Shown here one piece after another: positions 9,734 through 16,505 of a stretch of DNA of 64,000 bases. Under the pieces are notes generated by a model. It was not told where the DNA came from and ran no database searches. It was given only the letters and a program-made list of their open reading frames with translations. How positions within the stretch are numbered: the stretch's first letter is position 1; each line of letters starts with the position of its first letter. The DNA comes from Thalassospira lucentensis. GTDB lineage: Bacteria > Pseudomonadota > Alphaproteobacteria > Rhodospirillales > Thalassospiraceae. The stretch lies in contig NZ_LPVY01000013.1 of NCBI RefSeq assembly GCF_001613805.1, positions 62,001 through 126,000 on the forward strand, written 5' to 3'. The position numbers and the translations under genes are program-made.

Positions 9734-10876
9734 CTATTCCAGAATGAACTGCCCGTTTTTGATCTTCACGAAATAGGCATTGCGTTTTCCATCGCCGAAC
9801 TGATCAAACATCAATTCCTGATGCAGGCCCTGTTGCGGTGGCAGGGTCACAAGCGCATCGGAAAGCGGTTGATCGGGGGCCCGGGTTTCCATGGCGGCGG
9901 TCAGGACCGTCATTGCGTCATAGGCCAGGACACTGGTGTAGCCGGGCTGTTCATTGAATTTCTGACGGTAATCGGCGACAAATTTCTGATAGCGCGGATT
10001 GGTGGCATAACGATCATAGGTTTGCAGCAGTTCCATGCCTTCGACAGCGTCCCCGCCAAGGGTGATCAATTGCTCTGTTCCGGCCCATTCGGCGGTCGAA
10101 AGCGGAATATCTTGATCTGTTTTGCGGATTTCCTTTGCCAGTTCGGCACTGTCGACACCGTTGGCAACAAAGATGATCGCATCGGGATTATCGGCCAGAA
10201 GTTGCCGGGCGACATCCGGTTTGGTGGTATCGGCGGTGTTGAACCAGACTTTCGAGACAACCCGACCGCCGAGCTTGTCAAAGGTCAGCAGGAATTCACG
10301 GTACCAGCTTTCGGTGAAGGCTTCGTTTTCACCGTCCAGGGCAAGGGAAATGCGCATGCGCCCCTTATCGATATTGCGTCTGGCATAGGCATCGGCATTT
10401 TCCCGCGTGGTTGAATTCATGCGGAAAAAGTTATCGCGAAGGCCGGTGAATTCTGCAGCGGAAGCGGTCGGTGAAATGGTCACGATATCAAGTTCGTTGA
10501 CCACCGGCAGCATTGCCATGCCGACCGAGCTTATGATTGGTCCGATAATGGCGGTCACGCCAAGTTCCTTGAATTCGCGAACCGCAGCCTTTGCCGTTTC
10601 GGGATTTTTCTGATCGTCGCGTGCGATGATTTCAAGTTTGCGACCGTGAATGCCGCCTTGCTGGTTTACCTGTTCGACGGCAAGCTCAAGCGCATGAAGT
10701 GCCGCAATTCCGGTATCGGCACCGTCACCGGAAATACCGGCAATGAAACCGATTTTAATCGGGCCGCTTTCCCCGCAGCCAAACAGCATCATCGCAGCCG
10801 CGGCGATGGCACAAAAACGGATGGACAATCCGGGCTTCTTTACCGGTCTTGATGCGCGATCTTCGTGCTTGTTCAT
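9734..10876 (-). CDS. Branched-chain-amino-acid-type ABC substrate-binding lipoprotein
   Basis: This Peripla_BP_6 (LivJ-like) protein begins IKIGFIAGISGDGADTG after a lipoprotein signal with lipobox LFGC (MMLFGCGES). It also carries GGIHGRKLEIIARDDQ and the family motif AIIGPIISSVGMAMLPVV. The ATG at 10876 (MNKHED) is chosen because it leaves a normal-length lipoprotein signal; the reading frame stays open to a GTG at 10951. The mature protein would sit in the periplasm anchored to the membrane and bind a small amphipathic ligand, perhaps an amino acid. No permease or ATPase gene is adjacent, so it is an orphan receptor whose transporter must be elsewhere, or it works in sensing. Confidence 0.83.
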   Translation of the reverse strand: MNKHEDRASRPVKKPGLSIRFCAIAAAAMMLFGCGESGPIKIGFIAGISGDGADTGIAALHALELAVEQVNQQGGIHGRKLEIIARDDQKNPETAKAAVREFKELGVTAIIGPIISSVGMAMLPVVNELDIVTISPTASAAEFTGLRDNFFRMNSTTRENADAYARRNIDKGRMRISLALDGENEAFTESWYREFLLTFDKLGGRVVSKVWFNTADTTKPDVARQLLADNPDAIIFVANGVDSAELAKEIRKTDQDIPLSTAEWAGTEQLITLGGDAVEGMELLQTYDRYATNPRYQKFVADYRQKFNEQPGYTSVLAYDAMTVLTAAMETRAPDQPLSDALVTLPPQQGLHQELMFDQFGDGKRNAYFVKIKNGQFILE

Positions 10877-10984
10877 ATTTTGCCGAACCGGTTGAAAAAG
10901 AAGATTATTGTTTGTGTTATCAGACTGTTTGATATGGCGCGCGCCGATCACGACTTCAAGTTTCCCGAACGCGGGGTGTTTGCC

Positions 10985-11620
10985 TTATCCGAAGTCCCGA
11001 CGTGCCTGCATTACGCGGCCCACCGTCGTCAGTAGACATAACGCCCCGAAAATCCCGGCAATCTGATTAAACCATTGCGGAAAAACGCATATTAGCACAA
11101 GGACCAGGATGGTTTCGCTGCCTTCTGTAATGCCGGTCAGGTAATAGAAGCTTTTCTTGCCCTGTGTTTCATGGTTGCGGCCGGTTTTGGCCGCGATGAT
11201 CGCATAGGCCAGAAAACTTGATCCGGTGCCGACAAAACAGAAAATCAGGAATGCCGCCATAAGGGCATGCTCCGGCCGTCCGATGGCAAAGGCGAGAATG
11301 ATGCCAGCATAAAACAGGAAATCGGCGACAATATCGTAATAGCCGCCAAGGTCGCTTTCCTGTGATTTTGATCCGGCATGGCGGGACCGGGGCTGGGTAT
11401 GGCGGGCAACGGCGCCGTCAAGACCATCCATGATGCGGCTGAGTATAATCAGGCCAAGCGCGATGTGATCAAGCCGGAAGGCGAGTGCGGCGGCAGCCAG
11501 AAGACCAAAGGCAAAACCAAGGCCGGTGACCATGTTCGGTGTAATGCCGCTTCCTGATAGCTGGCGGGCGACGGCATTGAGCGGTTTGTCGATCAGGGGA
11601 CGCAGACGGGCATCAAACAT
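10985..11620 (-). CDS. CDP-alcohol phosphatidyltransferase family membrane protein
   Basis: The 211-residue protein has about six TM helices. It carries the CDP-alcohol phosphotransferase signature DG-x2-AR ... G-x3-D-x3-D as DGAVAR and GGYYDIVAD. The enzyme would transfer a phosphoalcohol between a CDP-linked donor and an acceptor lipid or alcohol; the substrate is not deducible. Oddly, the canonical 8-residue spacer between AR and G is 18 residues here, because of a polar insert rich in Arg/Ser/His (HTQPRSRHAGSKSQESDL). It is close to the binding lipoprotein on the same strand (108 nt to the chosen start), but a functional link is not obvious. Confidence 0.82.
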   Translation of the reverse strand: MFDARLRPLIDKPLNAVARQLSGSGITPNMVTGLGFAFGLLAAAALAFRLDHIALGLIILSRIMDGLDGAVARHTQPRSRHAGSKSQESDLGGYYDIVADFLFYAGIILAFAIGRPEHALMAAFLIFCFVGTGSSFLAYAIIAAKTGRNHETQGKKSFYYLTGITEGSETILVLVLICVFPQWFNQIAGIFGALCLLTTVGRVMQARRDFG

Positions 11621-11788
11621 TTTGGTTTCCGGTTAAATCATTGCAGGCGCATCATAATCCTATCACGGTCTTTGGGGAAATCATGCACGCGTGATGATGC
11701 CGGTTGAAAATTGTCCGATTGACGGGGCGTTGAAAACGGGATTGGCTATCGGTTGGAAAACCTTTGATCCCTTATCGGTGCGCCCCAG

Positions 11789-12991
11789 ATGTCCGTTTCA
11801 GATAGCCTGCCTGTTTCCCCGTTTACCGCAAACGGCATTCGACATGACGTGCGTGACATTGGCGCGTCGCTGATCCGCGAGGTTGCCCATCTGGGCATGG
11901 GGCGCGAAAATATCGTGCCGCTATGGTTTGGTGAACCCGATCAGCCGACCCCGGAATTCATTCGCAAGGCGGCGATTGCGGCCCTTGAGGCGGGCGATAC
12001 TTTCTATCAGCCCAACCGGGGTATCACACCACTTCGCGATGCGCTGGCGGTTTATGGCAATCGACTTTATGGCACGGCACTGGACCGTGAAAACATCACC
12101 GTGACGGTATCGGGGTTAAATGCCCTGATGATTGCGATGCAGTCGATCCTGAAGGCGGGCGACAGGATGGTGACCACAGCCCCGATCTGGCCCAACATCG
12201 TTGCGATGCCAAAGGTTCTGGGCGCGCAGGTGACAACCGTGCCGTTGCGGTCCGGGAATGACGGCTGGCAGCTTGATATCGATGAATTCATTGCCGCCTG
12301 TGCGCCCGATACGCGCGCCATACTGATCAATTCGCCGAATAATCCGACCGGCTGGGTCATGCCCGCCGAGGATCAGAAAAAGCTGGTCGAGTTTGCCTCT
12401 GAACGGGGCATTTGGTTGATCGCGGATGAGGTTTATGCGCGCCTGATCTATGACGGATCGGACGTAGCACCGTCATTTGTGCCTTATGTCAGCGACGATA
12501 CGCGGATCATGGTGATCAACAGCTTTTCCAAAAGCTGGGCAATGACAGGCTGGCGTCTGGGCTGGATCACTGCACCCAAGGGGGTTGGCAGTAAACTTGA
12601 AAAGCTGATGGAATTCAATGTGTCCTGTCCGGCTGGGTTCATTCAGCAGGCAGGCATTGTCGCCCTTGAACAGGGCGAGGAATTTGTTGCGGGCTCTCGC
12701 GCCAGATATAGCCGTGCACGTGCAGCAATCATCGAACGTTTGCGCGACATGAACCGCATCCACCTGCCCGAAGCAGACGGCGCGTTTTATGCGTTTTTCC
12801 GGGTTGATGGGGTTGAGGATACGCTTTCCTTTGCCAAGGATCTTTTGCTATCCGAGGGTATCGGCCTTGCGCCCGGCGATGCATTCGGGCCAGAGGGGGC
12901 AGGCCATATCCGCGCCTGTTATGCGGTATCGGAAGACCGCATTCACAGGGCGATGGACGGGCTTGCGCGGTTTTTAACGCGTCAGGTTTGA
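11789..12991 (+). CDS. Class I/II pyridoxal-phosphate aminotransferase
   Basis: The 400-residue fold-type I enzyme has the motifs expected of AspC/AAT-I subfamilies. These are VTVSGLNALMIAMQ (cofactor-phosphate region), INSPNNPTGWVMP, LIADEVYARLIYDG (Asp to the pyridine N) and NSFSKSWAMTGWRLGW, whose Lys forms the Schiff base. It transfers an amino group from an amino acid to a 2-oxo acid; specificity cannot be read from sequence. Its end overlaps the convergent DUF4865 gene by 10 nt. No strong ribosome site precedes the ATG. The 168 bp upstream (11621-11788) shows no other feature. Confidence 0.88.
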   Translation: MSVSDSLPVSPFTANGIRHDVRDIGASLIREVAHLGMGRENIVPLWFGEPDQPTPEFIRKAAIAALEAGDTFYQPNRGITPLRDALAVYGNRLYGTALDRENITVTVSGLNALMIAMQSILKAGDRMVTTAPIWPNIVAMPKVLGAQVTTVPLRSGNDGWQLDIDEFIAACAPDTRAILINSPNNPTGWVMPAEDQKKLVEFASERGIWLIADEVYARLIYDGSDVAPSFVPYVSDDTRIMVINSFSKSWAMTGWRLGWITAPKGVGSKLEKLMEFNVSCPAGFIQQAGIVALEQGEEFVAGSRARYSRARAAIIERLRDMNRIHLPEADGAFYAFFRVDGVEDTLSFAKDLLLSEGIGLAPGDAFGPEGAGHIRACYAVSEDRIHRAMDGLARFLTRQV

Positions 12992-13551
12992 TCTTGGCCG
13001 AGCGACATATGGCCGATGGAATAGATCGTCGCGTTGCCGACTGTTTCCGGGGCAGGCAGATCAAACCACAGGCGAAAATCAACGCGTGTCCAGCATGTCG
13101 GATCAAAACCGGTGACAATACCGGCCAGATTCTTTTGCACGGGGGGCGTCGATTTTCCGATGATAGTGCGAAGTGACTCAAGATTGGTGCCGGGCGCGAT
13201 TGCCGATGTCATGCGGCTGGCGAAGCGGGCATTTTTGAAATCTGCCTCCAGATCGCAATCCCAGACGATCCATGTCTTGGCCGATGGGCGGCCAAAGGAT
13301 TGGGTAAGACCGGTGAAACCGGGGCCGCAGAGAAAGTTGCTGATGCCCTGTGGATCGTTCCAGACGTAGAACGGTGCATACAGGTTTTCCTGATTGCCTG
13401 TGGCGGTATCTGATTTTCGTGCCGATAGGTAGGCTTTGAATTTCAGATGCGCGAAACCGTCCAGCATCGGGCCTTTTTCCGAGATACGGCGATCAATGAT
13501 GGTCATGTCGTAATCGGCAGGCAGGGTGAAGCTGTATTGCATGGCGATCAT
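12982..13551 (-). CDS. DUF4865 family protein
   Basis: The 189-residue soluble protein (MQYSFTLPADYDM near the start, then FKAYLSARK and WVWDCDLE-type patches) is recognisable as DUF4865. The family is usually found beside a LysR regulator, a tautomerase and a cupin, exactly as here. It has no signal peptide or TM segment. The start overlaps the cupin stop by 4 nt, so they are translationally coupled. The fold may be a ferredoxin-like monooxygenase/dabb type given its alternating sheet-helix pattern, but that is inference and no catalytic residue can be named. It is the last gene of the tautomerase-cupin-DUF4865 operon. Confidence 0.8.
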   Translation of the reverse strand: MIAMQYSFTLPADYDMTIIDRRISEKGPMLDGFAHLKFKAYLSARKSDTATGNQENLYAPFYVWNDPQGISNFLCGPGFTGLTQSFGRPSAKTWIVWDCDLEADFKNARFASRMTSAIAPGTNLESLRTIIGKSTPPVQKNLAGIVTGFDPTCWTRVDFRLWFDLPAPETVGNATIYSIGHMSLGQDQT

Positions 13552-13991
13552 GATGCGTACTCCTTGACGGTAACCGGATCAAACCAGTGGACAGATGCGC
13601 CGTCCGCGATTGCCTGAATGCTGAGATAGCTGAAAGTCATGTCATCGGTGGCGCCGTGCCAGTGGCGTTCATGAGGAGCGAACCAGATGCTGTCGCCGGG
13701 ATGAAGATCGACGATTTCGCCGCCCTCAACACAGGCACGCCCCTTTCCCGAGAGGACATAAAGCAGTTGTCCGCGCGGATGGCTGTGCCAGTGTGTGATG
13801 ACACCGGGGCCGACAATTGCGCGCATGGCTGTATTTTCGCCGTCAATGGAGCTTTGCAAAAGGGGCTCTACCTTAAACGGGCCGGTCGAAATGCCGTCTG
13901 GCACAGCGCTGATATTAGTGTTGGCGCGACGAATTGTCATATGTTCGGGCGCGCGATGGTGCTGTCCGCCCAGCGGATTTTCTTTGGGCAT
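13548..13991 (-). CDS. Small cupin-domain protein
   Basis: This 147-residue single-domain cupin has motif 1 HWHSHPRGQLLYVLSGKG and motif 2 PGDSIWFAPHERHWHGA. The two-His-plus-Glu/Gln pattern usually binds Mn or Fe. The start at 13991 (MPKENP) is fixed by GGAGG at 13998-14002, 6 nt upstream. The motif-2 HWHGAT resembles Mn-dependent cupins related to hydroxynitrile lyases and the second cupin in this window at 53038. With a tautomerase and DUF4865 in one operon, a role in catabolism or detoxification of a small keto/enol compound is plausible but unproven. Confidence 0.85.
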   Translation of the reverse strand: MPKENPLGGQHHRAPEHMTIRRANTNISAVPDGISTGPFKVEPLLQSSIDGENTAMRAIVGPGVITHWHSHPRGQLLYVLSGKGRACVEGGEIVDLHPGDSIWFAPHERHWHGATDDMTFSYLSIQAIADGASVHWFDPVTVKEYAS

Positions 13992-14031
13992 TTTTGGCCT
14001 CCGTTCCGTTCGGGATTTCAAACCGTGAAGA

Positions 14032-14424
14032 TCAGGATTGGGCGATATCGGTTGCCATTACGCCGTTCCCGAATGACCAGTCCTCGTAGGCGGTGGTGGT
14101 GATCACGATCATGACGTCGGCGGGGCGTATATCGGCTTTTTGCGCCAACAGGTCGGTCAGGCGTTTGTAGAAATTCCGTTTTGTTGCCGTGTCGCGCGGC
14201 TTGCCTGCGGTAATGGCAAACAGGATGAAATCGTCACTGCGCAGGCCAGAAAGGTAATTCGGGTCAAAGTCGAGTTCGGCAGCGTCATGCTGATGAATGA
14301 CCTGAAACCGGTCATCTTTGGGGACGTGAAAGGTTTCCGTCAGGGCCTGATGCAGCGCATCGGAAACGGCGCGCAGATATTCGGCTGATTTGCCTTTGCG
14401 AAGCGAGATACGGGTGAAGGGCAT
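14032..14424 (-). CDS. Tautomerase family protein
   Basis: The 130-residue protein starts Met-Pro-Phe-Thr-Arg-Ile-Ser-Leu. The Pro exposed after Met removal is the catalytic base of the tautomerase/4-oxalocrotonate superfamily. The length (twice the 62-residue 4-OT) and the motifs FAITAGKPRDTATKRNFY and PADVMIVITTT fit the fused Tautomerase_2/MSAD-like group. It would catalyse keto-enol tautomerisation or hydration. It is first in the leftward operon, divergent from the LysR gene 117 bp away, so LysR control is likely. Confidence 0.82.
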   Translation of the reverse strand: MPFTRISLRKGKSAEYLRAVSDALHQALTETFHVPKDDRFQVIHQHDAAELDFDPNYLSGLRSDDFILFAITAGKPRDTATKRNFYKRLTDLLAQKADIRPADVMIVITTTAYEDWSFGNGVMATDIAQS

Positions 14425-14490
14425 GATGGGCCTCTTTGGATCATGTGGCGGAAGGACTTGACGTGTTCCTTATCGCAGCGCAATTTAATC

Positions 14491-14501
14491 CTGAAAATCA
14501 G
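14491..14501. promoter_or_regulatory. Candidate LysR operator dyad
   Basis: CTGA-AAA-TCAG forms a small dyad in the AT-rich part of the 117-bp region between the divergent tautomerase and lysR genes, about 40 bp before the lysR start. LysR regulators often bind here and control both directions. The dyad is short, so this is tentative. Confidence 0.3.
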
Positions 14502-14541
14502 ATTATTTTGAATTAATAGTCCGGAAAAACAGGATTGAGAG

Positions 14542-15489
14542 ATGCGGCGCGTAAATTTTGATCTTGATGTGCTACGCAGTTTCGTGACGGGCATGGACCT
14601 TGGCAGTTATGCGCGTGCGGCGGATCGTCTGGGCCGTTCGACATCGGCGGTCAGCGCGCAGATGAAAAAGCTTGAAGAACAGGCTGGCACGGCGATCTTT
14701 CGCAAAGCGGGGCGTAATCTGGCGCTGACGGATGCCGGGCAAACCATGCTGTCTTATGCGCGCCGTTTGCTTGACCTGAATGACGAGGCGGCAACCGCCC
14801 TGCATGGTGCGGACCTTGAGGGCTGGGTCAGGCTGGGTTTGCAGGAAGATTTTGGTGAAGCGCTTTTGCCCGCCATTTTGGGGCAGTTTGCCCGCGCCCA
14901 TCCCAAAGTGCGGATCGAGGCACGGGTTGGCCGTAATGCCGATTTGATCGAGCGGATCGAAAAGGGGCAGATTGATCTGGCGCTGACATGGGGGCAGCCG
15001 GGGATGGATAGAGCATCCGCACCCTATATTGCCCGTATTGCCGAAGTCCCGATGTGCTGGATCACGGCAGCGGGGCAAGACGGGGGCGCGTTTCTGGCCC
15101 CGGATGATGTAGGGGGGCGGCAGATGACTTTAGGCGGTGATCCCCTGCCGCTTGTTGCGTTCGAGCCTCCCTGCCTGTTACGCGATTGCGCGACAACGGC
15201 GCTTGATCGGGCCGGGGTTGCGTGGCGGATGGCGTTCGTCAGTCCCAGTCTTGGCGGGTTGTGGGCGGCAACCGCGGCCGGGCTTGGCGTCATGGTGCGG
15301 ACACCGATCGGATTGCCCGCCAATCTTCGTGTCATTGATGGGGGGCTTCCGGCCCTGCCGTCGCTTGACCTTAACCTTTTGGGTTCTGAGAGCGAGCCAA
15401 GCGATATCGTGCGGCGGCTGGCCGATATCCTGATGGGATCGGTGCGTGATGCGATGCCGGGGTATCTGGAACGGTTACATGCGGCCTAA
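14542..15489 (+). CDS. LysR-family transcriptional regulator
   Basis: The 315-residue protein has the N-terminal winged helix-turn-helix (LDVLRSFVTGMDLGSYARAADRLGRSTSAVSAQMKKLEEQ, about 7-47, quoted in part for its A-A-DRLGRS-SAVS core). A periplasmic-binding-like effector domain follows (about 90-300; VRLGLQEDFGEALLP). It is transcribed away from tautomerase-cupin-DUF4865 and is the obvious local regulator, probably responding to the pathway substrate. Its stop overlaps the convergent siroheme synthase stop by 4 nt. Confidence 0.88.
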   Translation: MRRVNFDLDVLRSFVTGMDLGSYARAADRLGRSTSAVSAQMKKLEEQAGTAIFRKAGRNLALTDAGQTMLSYARRLLDLNDEAATALHGADLEGWVRLGLQEDFGEALLPAILGQFARAHPKVRIEARVGRNADLIERIEKGQIDLALTWGQPGMDRASAPYIARIAEVPMCWITAAGQDGGAFLAPDDVGGRQMTLGGDPLPLVAFEPPCLLRDCATTALDRAGVAWRMAFVSPSLGGLWAATAAGLGVMVRTPIGLPANLRVIDGGLPALPSLDLNLLGSESEPSDIVRRLADILMGSVRDAMPGYLERLHAA

Positions 15490-16505
15490 TTACGATAAAG
15501 GCAGGTGATATTGCTGCCTTGGCGGGCGAAAAAGGCGGCCTGGTGTTTCAGGCGTTCGCGGGCGTCGTCATCGATGTTTCCGTCATCGCCGCTGCTTTCG
15601 AGTTCGATTACGGTGGCGTCGCGGCGGGCAAGGCCCAGAATGTCGGCGGCGATGCCGGGCATGTGGAAGATGATGTCGGATGTTTCAATCGCGCGTGCAA
15701 TGCCATGGGCAAGGTCAAAGGCATTGTCAGCCATGACATCCGCATGCAGGATCTGACCGCCCGGGACGGTGGCGGAACTGCCTTCGGGGACGAAGCGGGT
15801 CAGAGCGGCGTCAAGGTCCTGCGGGGTGCTTTGCGTCAGATGGGTGTCCTGCAAACCGTTCTGGAAAAAATGCGTCCAGAACCGTTGTCTTGCGACATTG
15901 TCGGGCAGGTGGGCGGCAACGCGACGGCGGGCGCTGCGGGCGAGGCTTGCCAATTGTGACATTGAGGCCGGCAGGGTGGTTTCAAGCCGTTGGCGGATGA
16001 TGCGGGCCAGTGCCGGGGCGCAGCCGCCCGTCGAGATCGTGACCATCACCGGTGCCCGGTCAAGGATTGCAGGGACGATGAAATCGCAATGTTCGGTCTT
16101 GTCGACGACATTCAAAAGGATGTTGCGCCGTTTGGCCGCGATCTTGACCCGGCGGGTCATGTGCATGTCATCGGCGGCGTCAAAGATCATCACCGCGCCA
16201 TTTAGCATGGTATCGACAAACGGGGTTGCTTCCCAACGGATCGCGCCGGTATCGACCATCGTTGCGATGTCGGTGCACAGTTCCGGGGCGATGACGGTAA
16301 TATCGGCCTGACTGCGCAGTAAAAGGCGGAGTTTGCCCGCCGCGACCTCACCCCCGCCCAGCACGACGACCTTTTTGCCGGTGACATGGACAAAGGCCGG
16401 AAAGAAGGGGAAGGTTTCCCGGTTTTCCGTTTCAGGGCCATACAGGTTTTCGGGCTTGGCCGTTTTATACTGCTGCTTATTCTGCGGCGCGCGGTAATGC
16501 GTCAT
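15486..16505 (-). CDS. Siroheme synthase (precorrin-2 dehydrogenase/ferrochelatase) with degenerate methyltransferase tail
   Basis: The 339-residue protein starts at 16505, where AAGGAG lies 7 nt upstream; the start is inside the end of nasA (29-nt overlap). Residues about 30-235 are the CysG N-terminal module: NAD motif VVVLGGGEVAAGK, then VIAPEL and NVVDKTEHCDFIVPA. The module oxidises precorrin-2 and inserts iron to make the siroheme that NirB needs. The last ~100 residues resemble the start of a uroporphyrinogen-III methyltransferase domain (ADILGLARRDATVIEL matches SPEILALARRDA-type sequence). They lack the GxGPGD SAM loop and stop where VVRLKGGD would follow, so methylation is not expected from this protein. 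Confidence 0.85.
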   Translation of the reverse strand: MTHYRAPQNKQQYKTAKPENLYGPETENRETFPFFPAFVHVTGKKVVVLGGGEVAAGKLRLLLRSQADITVIAPELCTDIATMVDTGAIRWEATPFVDTMLNGAVMIFDAADDMHMTRRVKIAAKRRNILLNVVDKTEHCDFIVPAILDRAPVMVTISTGGCAPALARIIRQRLETTLPASMSQLASLARSARRRVAAHLPDNVARQRFWTHFFQNGLQDTHLTQSTPQDLDAALTRFVPEGSSATVPGGQILHADVMADNAFDLAHGIARAIETSDIIFHMPGIAADILGLARRDATVIELESSGDDGNIDDDARERLKHQAAFFARQGSNITCLYRN

